From Pseudomonas sp. M47T1 (lineage in GTDB: Bacteria; Pseudomonadota; Gammaproteobacteria; Pseudomonadales; Pseudomonadaceae), in assembly GCF_000263855.1 (NCBI RefSeq), contig NZ_AJWX01000040.1, forward strand, positions 1 through 41,257: a stretch of 41,257 nucleotides of DNA, in the 5' to 3' direction. Below the pieces are notes generated by a model. The model worked only from the letters and a program-made list of their open reading frames with translations, was not told where the DNA came from and did no database searches. The position numbers and the translations under genes were made by a program. This document shows, one piece after another, positions 33,573 to 41,257 of this stretch; within the stretch, counting starts at the first letter, position 1; the number at the start of each line of letters is the position of its first letter.

Positions 33573-34067
33573 CTAGAGCAACAAGGTGAACCTATGCTCG
33601 CGGCTCTTGCCGTCTCTATCTGGATCAGGGGCGAAGCCACAACGGGCGAGCACCTTTTGCGAGCCGATATTTTCTGGAAATACATAAGCAGCCAGCCGCT
33701 CAAGCTTCCAGCGTTGCCGTGCAGCCTGAATAAGGTGCGTGACGGCCTGTGTGGCAATCCCTTGGCCTGCGTACGCGTATGCCACGCGATAGCCAACCTC
33801 GGCGCAACCAAGATGCTGATCTATGTCTTTTAGATTGGCTCGACCCACGATTGACCCCTCGCCATCGACGATGACAAAAGGGTGCCACCCCCCAGCGGCG
33901 TATCTGGAGATCAAATCCTCAATATGGTCGCTGACACCTTGTTCGCAGTAAAAAGACGCATCTCGCGCATCGATATTCGCTTCAAACCAGGCGCGATTCA
34001 GCGTTTCAAAGGACAGCAAAGCCTCGAGGTCCGAGCGGGTGAGTTCGCGAATTAGATAGTCTCTCAA
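33573..34067 (-). CDS. GNAT N-acetyltransferase
   Basis: About 164 residues. LRDYLIRELTRSDLEALLSF opens the fold. FVIVDGEGSIVGRANLKDID is the central strand pair, GYRVAYAYAGQGIATQAVTH the acetyl-CoA loop (Q/R-x-x-G-x-G/A type), and NIGSQKVLARCGF the C-terminal N..S...L...GF motif. This is the RimJ/RimL-like GNAT group. The open frame extends to 34271, but its N-terminal 68 residues are unlike the family and cover repeat-like DNA. A TTG at 34067, preceded by GAGG, is therefore chosen as the start. Confidence 0.7.
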   Translation of the reverse strand: MRDYLIRELTRSDLEALLSFETLNRAWFEANIDARDASFYCEQGVSDHIEDLISRYAAGGWHPFVIVDGEGSIVGRANLKDIDQHLGCAEVGYRVAYAYAGQGIATQAVTHLIQAARQRWKLERLAAYVFPENIGSQKVLARCGFAPDPDRDGKSREHRFTLLL

Positions 34068-34539
34068 GGGGCCTCGTTCTCGTGTTACATCGGGGATTAG
34101 ATCAGCACTTCGGTCACCGCGCAGTCCAAAATATACTCCCAGCAAAGCGTCTCTGCGCGGCATCTGACCGCTTCTGGCCGGTAGCAGCCCTTCGCGACCG
34201 GCACCTGTCGACCCGAAGCGGGCATAAATATCCGGGTTTCTCGGCAGCGGTACCTTAAATAGGCTTGGCACAACGGGTACTCAGTGGGGCGGGGTGGGTA
34301 GGATTTGTGGGGCATTGGTGGGAATGAGCACCGACCGACTTTGTTACGCGCCGACTGACTTTATTTCTATCTATCAATCACATCGCCTTGGCCAGCGCAG
34401 CCTGGCCTTGCCTAGGGATCTGTTATGGCCGGCGTTCTGGTTTAATAAAACTGTACCGGTTCAATTTCCCCTAGCTGTGCCTCACCACCCCAATTGCCAT
34501 GCCGTAGTGTTCATGGGCCCGCCACTCGGAGCTTGCCTC
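34068..34539. other. Intergenic stretch
   Basis: 472 bp without a supported gene between the GNAT start and the LysE gene. CCGCTTCTGGCCGGTAGCAG near 34169 looks like a dispersed pseudomonad intergenic sequence (from memory). Confidence 0.35.
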
Positions 34540-35145
34540 ATGCTGTCCTCCTTCGACCTGCTCTACGCCTTCGCCCTGTTCGCCTTCGTTTCTTCGATTA
34601 CGCCGGGCCCCAACAACACCATGCTGCTGGCCTCCGGAGTGAACTTCGGTTTCCGCCGCTCGCTTCCCCATGCGCTGGGCGTAAGTATTGGTTTCATGAT
34701 CATGGTGGTGGCGGTGGGCCTGGGCCTGGGCGAGGTGTTCAAGGTGCTGCCGTGGGCTTATACCGTGCTGCGCTGGGCAGGGGCCAGCTACCTGCTGTAC
34801 CTGGCCTGGAAGATCGCCCGCTCGGGGCCGCCGGCCGATGCCACTGCCGAGACTCGCAAGCCCATGAGTTTCCTCGGCGCCGCAGCGTTTCAGTGGGTGA
34901 ACCCCAAGGCGTGGATCATGGCCATCGGCGCGATAACCACGTATGTGCCGTCTCAGGGTTACCTGACCAACGTGCTGGTGATCGCTTCGCTGTTCGCGTT
35001 GATCAACCTGCCCAGCGTATGCGTGTGGGTCAGTTGCGGCAGTGCCTTGCGTAATGTGCTGCGCGAGCCGCGCTGGTTGCGCCTGTTCAACTGGGCCATG
35101 GCATTGATGCTGGTACTGTCGCTGTACCCGTTGCTCAAGGCCTGA
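34540..35145 (+). CDS. LysE/RhtB-family amino-acid exporter
   Basis: 201 residues, the normal length. Six membrane helices. The N-terminal FVSSITPGPNNTMLLASGVN holds the family's TPGPNN motif, and FGFRRSLPHALGVSIGF and FQWVNPKAWIMAIGAI follow. It exports amino acids or homoserine-type compounds using the proton gradient; the exact substrate is not predictable. The ATG at 34540 is preceded by CGGAG; the frame is open upstream to 34294, but that part is not family-like. A TetR gene follows 65 bp downstream. Confidence 0.87.
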   Translation: MLSSFDLLYAFALFAFVSSITPGPNNTMLLASGVNFGFRRSLPHALGVSIGFMIMVVAVGLGLGEVFKVLPWAYTVLRWAGASYLLYLAWKIARSGPPADATAETRKPMSFLGAAAFQWVNPKAWIMAIGAITTYVPSQGYLTNVLVIASLFALINLPSVCVWVSCGSALRNVLREPRWLRLFNWAMALMLVLSLYPLLKA

Positions 35146-35210
35146 GATTTGCCCCGGGCGGGCCGATCACGTTACGGTGTCGGCTCAAAGAAGCATTCAA
35201 GATACCGTTC

Positions 35211-35843
35211 ATGACTTCAGATTCCCAGCCTGCCAAACCTGCGCCGCGCACGCGGCGCGCGCCCAAGGGCGAAAAGCGTCGCGAGGAATTGCTCGACGCG
35301 GCGTTGCAAATGTTCTCCCTGGAAGGCTACGGCGGTGCGTCCATTGCGCGCATTGCCGAGATCGTCGGTATTTCCGTGGCGGGGGTGTTGCACCACTTTC
35401 CCAACAAGGTCGCGCTGCTGATGGCCGTACTGGACCGTCGTGACGAGGTCAGCCAGAAAATTGCCGATGAAGTGCGCAGCGAGCCGACCCTGACCGGGCT
35501 GCTCGAAAGCCTGAGTGCGATCAACCGTTCCAATGCCACGGCACCAGGTGTGGTGCGTGCGTTTAGCATGCTCAATGCCGAAAGCCTGGTGGAAGGGCAC
35601 CCGGCCTGGGCCTGGTTTCAGGGGCGCTATGCCATGATCCATGAGCGCATGGTGGGGCAGTTGCAGGAGTTGGTGGCGCTGGGGGAAGTGCGCGCCGACG
35701 TGGACCTGGGCGGGGTGGTGCAGGAGTGTCTGGCAATGATGGACGGGTTGCAGATCCAGTGGCTGCGCTTTCCCGAACAGTTGGACCTGGTGGCGCGGTT
35801 CGACACTTACTTGGCGCACCTGAAAGCCTCGATCCGCGCCTGA
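35211..35843 (+). CDS. TetR-family transcriptional regulator
   Basis: 210 residues. N-terminal HTH: EELLDAALQMFSLEGYGGAS, then IARIAEIVGISVAGVLHHFP and NKVALLMAVL. The all-helical ligand domain is about 80-210. The basic start (KPAPRTRRAPKGEKRRE) is common. It could regulate the upstream LysE gene or the convergent beta-glucosidase gene, in whose upstream region palindromes occur; neither is shown. The gene ends exactly at a REP palindrome. Confidence 0.87.
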   Translation: MTSDSQPAKPAPRTRRAPKGEKRREELLDAALQMFSLEGYGGASIARIAEIVGISVAGVLHHFPNKVALLMAVLDRRDEVSQKIADEVRSEPTLTGLLESLSAINRSNATAPGVVRAFSMLNAESLVEGHPAWAWFQGRYAMIHERMVGQLQELVALGEVRADVDLGGVVQECLAMMDGLQIQWLRFPEQLDLVARFDTYLAHLKASIRA

Positions 35844-35900
35844 CGCAGCCTGGCGGCAGCTGCTACAGATAACCTGTAGCAGCTGCCGAAGGCTGCGTCA
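35841..35900. repeat. REP palindrome between convergent genes
   Basis: The left arm (35841-35868) begins TGACGCAGCC and ends GCAGCTGCTACAG. The right arm (35874-35900) begins CTGTAGCAGCTGCC and ends GGCTGCGTCA. They are nearly perfect complements, separated by 5 bp. The left arm includes the TGA stop of the TetR gene. A REP doublet that can end transcription from both sides. Confidence 0.85.
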
Positions 35901-35916
35901 CGGCAGGCGGGTAGCC

Positions 35917-38682
35917 TTAATTACCGCTGGCAGAGCCTTGGGTGGTGGTCGAGGTCGACGTGGTGCCGTAGTCACCGCTGTCGCTGGTGTCGGCATCATC
36001 CGCGTCGGTCTGGTCGTACAGGCCGCCAGTGTTGATGTCTGGCACGGATACCTGGGTAGCCTTCAGCGCAGCGCGTGGCAACGGGTTGCTGGTGGTGGTC
36101 GACAGTTCCTGGCGGAACGGGTTGACCAGTTTGCCGTGCAGGCGGATGTCCGACGAGGACGCACCCAGGGACAGGTCGAAGGTGTCGGCATCGACGACCC
36201 ACTGCTTGCTCTTCTCGTCGAAGTAGGCCAGCGATCGATCGTTGAGCTCGATGGTCACGCGCTTGGTTTCACCCGGCTTTAGGAACACCTTCTTGTAGCC
36301 TTTCAGCTCCTTGACGGCGCGCTCCACTTTCGGATGCTGCTGGCCCACGTACAGCTCGGCCACCTCGGCGCCGCCGACCTTGCCGGTGTTGGTCAGGTCG
36401 AACGAGACTTTGATCGGCACGTTGCCCACCGCGGTGCCCGGGGTGACCTTGATGTTGTGGTAGCCGAAGGTGGTGTACGACAGGCCGAAACCGAACGGGA
36501 ACAGTGGCTTGGTGTGCTTTTTCTCGTAACCGCGATAGCCCAGGAACAGGTCGTCCTTGTAGCTGATTTCAGTCAGCGAGCCATTGTTGTCGTAGTTCGG
36601 GAAGTCGGCGTACAGCGGGTTATCCTGGATATCGCGCTCGATGCTGATCGGCAGCTTGGCCGACGGGTTGACCTTGCCGAACAGGATCTCGCCCAGTGCC
36701 TGGCCACCGTTCTGCCCAGGGTAGAAGGCGTGCAGGGCTGCGCCAACGTTGTCGACCCAGTCAGCCATCTTCAGCGCGGTGCCGCCGTGCATGGCCACCA
36801 CGGTGTTAGGGTTGACCTTGGCGATGCTGTTGATCAGCTCGTTTTGGTACTCGGGCAGGTCGAAACTGTGGTCGAAGCCCTCGCCTTCGTATTCGCTGCT
36901 GTTGCCCACTGCGACCACGACCGCGTCGTAGCCCGACAGGTCCTGTGGTGCGGCCAGCGACGCCCAGCTCATCTGCACGCCGACCATGCCACCCATGGTG
37001 GACAAGTAGCCGTCGCGACGCGAGTATTCAAGCTTGATGTCGTAGGCCTTGCCGGCTTCCAGCTTGATCTTGCCCGACACCGGAATGGTCGGCGGGATGC
37101 TGTTGGTAGGCAGATGCTCGCCGTCGCCGTTGTTGATGATTTCCTGGCCGTTGACCCACAGGCGCACGGCGCCGTCGGCGCGAACCTTGAACACCTGGTC
37201 GCCGCTGGTGGTGGGGGTGACCTGGCCAGTCCAGCGTACCGAGGTGTTGGAGGTGTCACCGTTGGTGGGCAGGTTGGTGTCGCTGGACCAGTCCATGTTC
37301 ACGTGAGTGTCGGTACGGGTGGCGGCTGCATCGCCCGACCAGGTGGCGTTGGTGAAGAACTCGGCGGTCAGGCCGGCGGCGCTCTTGCCGGTGCTGCTGT
37401 CGGTGTGGGTCCAGGTCGATGCGGTCGGGTCCAGGGACAGGCCGTCGATGAAGTCGACCTTGGCGTTCGGCGCGGTCTGGGCAATACCCGACAGCTCGCT
37501 GATGTACTGGGTAGCTTCGACGTTGGCGCTGCCGAAACCGGTAGGCGGCGCGTATTTGGCCAGGTCGCCGACCACGGCGATTTTCTTCACTTTCTTGGCG
37601 TTTAGCGGCAGCAGGTCGCCCTTGTTCTTGAGCAGCACGATGCCTTCGCGGGCCACGTTCAGCGCGGTCTTGTTGCTGGCAGCGCTGTTCATGTCGTGGG
37701 CGGTGGACGGGGTCTTGCTGTCGAATTGGAACAGGTACACCTGGCGCAGAATGCGGCGCACTTTCTCGTCGACGGTGAGCATGCTCAGCGCGCCGCTTTC
37801 CACGTAGGGGGTGAGGGCGGTGGCGTTCATCTGGTAGCCCATCATGTCCAGGTCGGTGCCGGCATTGGCGGCCGTCAGCCCGGTGATAATGGCGTTGTAA
37901 TCGCTTTGCACGAAGCCTTTGTAGCCCCATTCCTTCTTCAGAATATCGGCGATCATGTGCTTGCTTTCGCAGGCGTAGTCACCGTTCACTTTCTGGAACG
38001 AGCACATCATCATCGCCACCTTGCCGTTCTTCGAAGCCGATTCGAAGGTAGGCAGGGTCATCTCGCGCAGTACGCGTTCGGGGATGGTTTCGTTGAGGGT
38101 GAAACGGTTGGTTTCCTGGTCGTTGGCGGCGAAGTGCTTGGCTTCAGCCCACACGCCACGGGATTGGATACCGTTGATCAGCGCCGGGCCCAGGCTGGCA
38201 CCCAGGAACGGGTCTTCGCCGGACAGGTATTCGAAGGCGCGGCCGCCGTACGGGGTACGGTACAGGTTCATGCCTGGGCCGGTGACGTACTGGTAACCAC
38301 CGCTGGCGGTGTCGTAGCCCAGGGCGCGACCGTAGTCTATGGCGCGGTGCGGGTTCCAGGTGGCGGCAATGTTGGGGCCGGCCGGGTAGACCACGCCCTG
38401 GTCGTTGCCATTGCTGGTGTAGCGCACGCCGGCACCGCCATCGGCGCCGTAGATTTCCGGGATGCCGTACTGGGTCAGGGGCTTGACGTCCCAGCCGCCG
38501 GTACCTGCCAGGTAGTTGAGTTTCTCTTCCTGGGTCATTTTCGCCAAGGTCTGTTGGGCGGCCTTGTCGGCACGAGCTTCCAGGGCCTGCTGCTGGGCCG
38601 GGTCGGCCGCATGTACTTGCGAAATGGCCAAGGCCAGCAGGGCCAGCGCCGACTGCGCGCCCAGATGTTTGCGTTTGTTCAT
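35917..38682 (-). CDS. Secreted GH3 beta-glucosidase with PA14 insert
   Basis: 921 residues. Signal peptide 1-25 (ALLALAISQVHA/AD), so exported to the periplasm or beyond. GH3 N-terminal TIM-barrel about 40-320 with KHFAANDQE and the nucleophile D261 (GFVQSDYNA). GH3 C-terminal domain begins about 345 and is interrupted by a PA14 sugar-binding domain (about 436-578). It resumes with the acid/base region NSSEYEGEGFDHSFDLPEYQ (596-613). The C-terminal fibronectin-III-like domain is about 774-845. Residues 860-921 are a Ser/Thr/Asp-rich tail without a fold. The enzyme releases glucose or related sugars from beta-linked oligosaccharides. It sits next to type II secretion genes, which may export it (inference). 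Confidence 0.9.
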   Translation of the reverse strand: MNKRKHLGAQSALALLALAISQVHAADPAQQQALEARADKAAQQTLAKMTQEEKLNYLAGTGGWDVKPLTQYGIPEIYGADGGAGVRYTSNGNDQGVVYPAGPNIAATWNPHRAIDYGRALGYDTASGGYQYVTGPGMNLYRTPYGGRAFEYLSGEDPFLGASLGPALINGIQSRGVWAEAKHFAANDQETNRFTLNETIPERVLREMTLPTFESASKNGKVAMMMCSFQKVNGDYACESKHMIADILKKEWGYKGFVQSDYNAIITGLTAANAGTDLDMMGYQMNATALTPYVESGALSMLTVDEKVRRILRQVYLFQFDSKTPSTAHDMNSAASNKTALNVAREGIVLLKNKGDLLPLNAKKVKKIAVVGDLAKYAPPTGFGSANVEATQYISELSGIAQTAPNAKVDFIDGLSLDPTASTWTHTDSSTGKSAAGLTAEFFTNATWSGDAAATRTDTHVNMDWSSDTNLPTNGDTSNTSVRWTGQVTPTTSGDQVFKVRADGAVRLWVNGQEIINNGDGEHLPTNSIPPTIPVSGKIKLEAGKAYDIKLEYSRRDGYLSTMGGMVGVQMSWASLAAPQDLSGYDAVVVAVGNSSEYEGEGFDHSFDLPEYQNELINSIAKVNPNTVVAMHGGTALKMADWVDNVGAALHAFYPGQNGGQALGEILFGKVNPSAKLPISIERDIQDNPLYADFPNYDNNGSLTEISYKDDLFLGYRGYEKKHTKPLFPFGFGLSYTTFGYHNIKVTPGTAVGNVPIKVSFDLTNTGKVGGAEVAELYVGQQHPKVERAVKELKGYKKVFLKPGETKRVTIELNDRSLAYFDEKSKQWVVDADTFDLSLGASSSDIRLHGKLVNPFRQELSTTTSNPLPRAALKATQVSVPDINTGGLYDQTDADDADTSDSGDYGTTSTSTTTQGSASGN

Positions 38683-38720
38683 GTGTTACTCCAACAGCCA
38701 ATGGTTGTCCATTTGCGGCT

Positions 38721-38739
38721 GTGCACGATTATCGTGCAC
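38721..38739. promoter_or_regulatory. Perfect 19-bp palindrome upstream of the beta-glucosidase gene
   Basis: GTGCACGAT-T-ATCGTGCAC lies 39 bp upstream of the ATG at 38682. Perfect 9-bp arms around a single base suggest the operator of a dimeric repressor (LacI/GntR/TetR type). Confidence 0.6.
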
Positions 38740-39151
38740 GTTTCTCCAGACAAAAGCTGGCCTTTGCCCAGACTGCTTAGTTGCAGTAAGGGCTAACTGA
38801 TGGCCGTGTTTCAATCGCGTTTAATTAACGTGAAAGTTCTTTCTGTCTATATAGGAGGTGCCATTATTACGCTATCGTTTGTACCGGAATGGGGCGCCGA
38901 TAAGCGGCTAAATTAAGACAATTGTTGTCTTAACTTGTCAATCGAAAGGTTTTTTTCCTGCTTTTTTGCGATTTTGTGTCCGGATGTGTGAACCTTTGCA
39001 AAACCTACTGGTCGATGGGTTTAGCGATTTTCAACGCGTTTCGGCGGAATCGTTAGTTTGGCCATATGACACTGTGCGCGAATGTCGCAGGGCGGTTGAT
39101 TATTACGGTTAGATGAACTTCGACTTTTTTCAATTTCTGGAGTTACTTGTT
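38740..39151. other. AT-rich divergent intergenic region
   Basis: No gene. The region contains the palindrome at 38913-38933 and T-rich runs (38950-38975). Promoters for the beta-glucosidase and the small peptide gene should lie here. Confidence 0.4.
38913..38933. promoter_or_regulatory. Perfect 21-bp palindrome in the bgl-small peptide intergenic region
   Basis: TTAAGACAA-TTG-TTGTCTTAA, 9-bp arms with a 3-bp spacer, lies in AT-rich DNA between the divergent beta-glucosidase and the small secreted peptide. Likely a regulator binding site; no T tail makes a terminator less likely. Confidence 0.5.
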
Positions 39152-39370
39152 ATGAAACTGTCTTTCGTGGCAGCGTGCGCTGCACTGAGCCTGTCATTCG
39201 CCGGCGCCACCTTTGCCGCAGACTCTACCGACACCAGCACCGCGTCCGGTGCGTCCGATTCCACCGTGATGACCCAGGCCCACGACACCAAGGCCACTCA
39301 GAAGCACAAGAACGAATCGAAGAAAGGCGGCCGTCCGCTGAGCACCACGGCGAAGAAAACCGCCAACTGA
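39152..39370 (+). CDS. Small secreted basic peptide
   Basis: 72 residues. MKLSFVAACAALSLSFAGATFAA is a signal peptide with an A-x-A cleavage site. The mature part of about 49 residues is polar, first Ser/Thr/Asp-rich (DSTDTSTASGASDSTVM), then basic (KATQKHKNESKKGGRP). It has no Cys. GGAG at 39139-39142 supports the ATG at 39152; the longer frame from 39113 is not used. No family recognised. It is followed by a terminator hairpin. Confidence 0.7.
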   Translation: MKLSFVAACAALSLSFAGATFAADSTDTSTASGASDSTVMTQAHDTKATQKHKNESKKGGRPLSTTAKKTAN

Positions 39371-39389
39371 TCAGTCCCGGCTTCACCCC

Positions 39390-39418
39390 GGAAAGGGCAT
39401 CGCCCTGATGCCTTTTCC
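39390..39418 (+). terminator. Hairpin terminator after the small secreted peptide
   Basis: GGAAAGGGCATC (39390-39401) and GATGCCTTTTCC (39407-39418) pair at 11 of 12 positions around a 5-nt loop, 20 bp after the stop. The T tract is within the stem, so efficiency is uncertain. Confidence 0.6.
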
Positions 39419-39440
39419 CTTGCTTGCGTAGTAGCCCACC

Positions 39441-41144
39441 GTGCCCGATACCACCTTGACCGCCCCCGACGACGCACTGGTTTGCCAGTGGCTGATGAGC
39501 CACTCCGGCCTCAAGCCCGTGGACCTTGAGCGCGCCCGCCGCCTGGCCGCCGATGATGAAGACAGTGAGCTGCCGGCGTTGCTGACTCGCCTGGGCCTGG
39601 TGTCGGAGCTGGAACTGGCGCGCGCCTGGTCGGCATTGATGGCGGTGCCGCTGATACTGGCCGAACAGGCGCCGTCCACCCTTGAGCGTGTGCCGCCACT
39701 GACCGAGCGCTTTCTGCGTCATTACCGCGTGGTGCCGGTGGCCTGGGACGAGGCGGGGGTGCAATTGCTGGCGGCCCACCCTGGCAACCCATACCCCTTT
39801 GAAGCCGTGGCCCATGCCTGTGCCGCACCGGTGCACCTGGCCATTGGCCCCGGTAATGAAGTCGACAGCCTGATCGAGCGCTATTATGGCCAGGGCCGCT
39901 CGGCCATGGGCTCGCTGATCGAAACCCTGGACGAAGACAGCGGCGCCCTGGAAGACATCGAACACCTCAAGGACCTGGCCTCCGAGGCGCCGGTGATCCG
40001 CCTGGTCAACCTGATCATGCAACGCGCCGTGGAGCAGCGCGCTTCCGACATCCATATCGAACCCTTCGAAAGCCAGCTCAAGGTGCGCTACCGCATCGAC
40101 GGCGTGCTGCACGAGGCCGAAGCGCCGCCGTCCAGCTCGTCGGCAGCGGTGATCAGCCGGGTGAAGATCATGGCGCGGCTGGACATCGCCGAGCGGCGCT
40201 TGCCTCAAGACGGGCGCATCATGCTGCGCATCCAGGGCAAGGAGCTGGACTTGCGGGTGTCTACGGTGCCCACCAGTTTTGGCGAGTCGGTGGTGATGCG
40301 CTTGCTCGACCGCCAGACCGTGAGCTTCGACTTCCAGAGCCTGGGCTTCGACGGCGAACGGCTGGAAGGCTTCCTCGATGTACTGGAAAACCCCCACGGC
40401 ATTCTGCTGGTGACCGGGCCTACCGGTTCGGGCAAGACCACCACGCTGTATACCGCGCTGTCGCGGTTGAACACCGCCGAGCGCAAGATCATCACCGTCG
40501 AAGACCCGGTGGAGTATCAGCTGGAAGGCATCAACCAGATCCAGGTCAAGCCCGCCATCGGCCTGGATTTCGCCGGCGCGCTGCGCTCCATCGTGCGTCA
40601 GGACCCGGACGTGATCATGATCGGCGAGATGCGTGACCTGGAAACTTGTCGCATCGCCATTCAGTCGTCGCTGACCGGGCACCTGGTGCTCTCTACCCTG
40701 CACACCAACAGTGCCGCGGCGAGTATTACCCGCCTGCTGGACATGGGCGTGGAGAGCTACCTCATTGCCTCGACGGTGAAGGGCATTCTCGCCCAGCGTC
40801 TTGTGCGTCGGCTTGATCCAGCCACGCGCGTTCCTTTCGAAGCGCCGCCGCAATTGGTCGCCGAGCATGGCCTGGAGCGCTTCACCGACCAACGCCCGAT
40901 TATTCTTTATCGTCCCGCCAGCGAGCTGCCAGGCGGTGGCTATTTCGGCCGCAGCGCCATCACCGAACTGCTGGTGATGAATGAAGAGCTGCGCAGCCTG
41001 CTGATGCGCCAGGCTGACGCCTCCACCCTGGAACAGGCCGCCCGCCGTGGCGGCTTGCGCACCTTGTATGAAGAAGGCCTGCGCCAGGCCGTGGCCGGTA
41101 TCACCTCGCTAGAGGAGGTGCTGCGTGTGACGCGCGGCGAGTAA
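39441..41144 (+). CDS. gspE: Type II secretion system ATPase GspE
   Basis: 567 residues. Cytoplasmic hexameric ATPase that powers the type II secretion pseudopilus. N-terminal GspE/MshEN-like domain about 15-150. Then VIRLVNLIMQRAVEQRASDI, the linker and core: Walker A GPTGSGKT (326-333), Asp box ITVEDPVEY, Walker B DVIMIGEMRD (390-399) and His box TGHLVLSTLHTN (412-423). The tetra-cysteine metal-binding loop of many GspE proteins is absent: after LAQRLVRRL there is no CxxC. The start codon is GTG at 39441. gspF begins 3 bp after the stop, so this is the front of a gsp operon running out of the window. Confidence 0.92.
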   Translation: MPDTTLTAPDDALVCQWLMSHSGLKPVDLERARRLAADDEDSELPALLTRLGLVSELELARAWSALMAVPLILAEQAPSTLERVPPLTERFLRHYRVVPVAWDEAGVQLLAAHPGNPYPFEAVAHACAAPVHLAIGPGNEVDSLIERYYGQGRSAMGSLIETLDEDSGALEDIEHLKDLASEAPVIRLVNLIMQRAVEQRASDIHIEPFESQLKVRYRIDGVLHEAEAPPSSSSAAVISRVKIMARLDIAERRLPQDGRIMLRIQGKELDLRVSTVPTSFGESVVMRLLDRQTVSFDFQSLGFDGERLEGFLDVLENPHGILLVTGPTGSGKTTTLYTALSRLNTAERKIITVEDPVEYQLEGINQIQVKPAIGLDFAGALRSIVRQDPDVIMIGEMRDLETCRIAIQSSLTGHLVLSTLHTNSAAASITRLLDMGVESYLIASTVKGILAQRLVRRLDPATRVPFEAPPQLVAEHGLERFTDQRPIILYRPASELPGGGYFGRSAITELLVMNEELRSLLMRQADASTLEQAARRGGLRTLYEEGLRQAVAGITSLEEVLRVTRGE

Positions 41145-41147
41145 ACC

Positions 41148-41257
41148 ATGGCCCATTTCAAATACCGCGCGCTGGACGCCGAGGGCGTCAGCCAGCAAGG
41201 CAGCGTCGAAGCCACTGACCAACAGGCCGCCGTGACCACGTTGCAGAAGCGCGGCCT
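41148..41257 (+). CDS. gspF: Type II secretion inner-membrane protein GspF, 5' part (cut by window end)
   Basis: The 36 visible codons read MAHFKYRALDAEGVSQQGSV, then EATDQQAAVTTLQKRG. This is the conserved N-terminus of GspF/PilC-type platform proteins (Y.A....G....G...A.....A...L...G). The gene starts 3 bp after gspE and is truncated only by the end of the sequence. Confidence 0.88.
   Translation, partial: MAHFKYRALDAEGVSQQGSVEATDQQAAVTTLQKRG

Noticed and set aside
36334..37605. 423-codon plus-strand frame opposite the beta-glucosidase (and 37696-38796)
   Set aside because: Shadow of the GH3 gene. No start signal and no domain.
39225..40892. 555-codon minus-strand frame opposite gspE
   Set aside because: Antisense shadow of an obviously real gspE. 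Composition is Gln/His/Arg-rich as expected from codon bias.
1..41257. CRISPR array, tRNA, rRNA or riboswitch
   Set aside because: No regularly spaced short repeats, no tRNA-like cloverleaf with GGTTC-type arm, no rRNA blocks and no known riboswitch core were seen by eye.

Overview
The window looks like a chromosomal segment of a Pseudomonas of the fluorescens/putida type. The reasons are the high G+C, REP-type palindromes close to the usual GCAGC...GCTGC pattern, a DUF1652 gene, and a type II secretion ATPase that follows a GH3 beta-glucosidase. No rRNA, tRNA or CRISPR array was seen. The assignment rests on protein families recognised by eye, not on a search.

Layout. (1) 1-7146: an HxlR regulator, then a graveyard (about 1019-1700) in which fragments of an MFS transporter, a TolB-like propeller protein and a LysR regulator are abutted. 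Next come a large modular autotransporter (minus strand), a second-type signal peptidase (LspA-like) and a 5'-truncated SDR. (2) 7147-10055: a TSUP permease divergent from an AraC regulator, then REP-like sequence, IS21 debris (istA tail plus istB head) and an unassigned reading-frame remnant. (3) 10158-24445: a block of stress and DNA-repair genes. It holds a PLDc_N membrane peptide, a Zn-dependent formaldehyde/alcohol dehydrogenase, a CinA-like amidase with an M42 peptidase, a low-affinity iron permease-family protein, DUF2188, and a 1151-residue fusion of exonuclease III with the NHEJ ligase LigD. It also holds a heme-oxygenase-like iron enzyme translationally coupled to a methyltransferase, DUF1652, a manganese catalase, small hydrophilic proteins and an orphan histidine kinase. 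The content resembles the RpoS-type stationary-phase/desiccation region of other pseudomonads (from memory).

(4) 24518-28080: decaying DNA. It contains a helical protein broken by compensating frameshifts and an IS5-family remnant fused onto the tail of arsC. A truncated arsH follows, then the tail of a YfcF-like GST on the other strand. (5) 28057-33304: a DMT (YdcZ-type) transporter and a divergent LysR gene share a palindrome. An AraC regulator is divergent from an SDR-VOC-saccharopine dehydrogenase-like-SnoaL cluster, whose last two genes are broken by one nonsense codon and one frameshift. (6) 33573-35843: GNAT, LysE exporter and TetR regulator. (7) 35841-41257: a REP palindrome between convergent genes, a secreted GH3 beta-glucosidase with a PA14 insert and two palindromes upstream of it, a small secreted peptide, then gspE and the start of gspF, running off the window.

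The most unusual feature is the exonuclease III-LigD fusion. It would tie abasic-site/3'-end processing to end joining in one polypeptide. Second is the coupled iron-oxidase/methyltransferase pair of unknown substrate. Many neighbouring genes are truncated or mutated, so the window is a mosaic of a maintained stress block and eroding accessory DNA.
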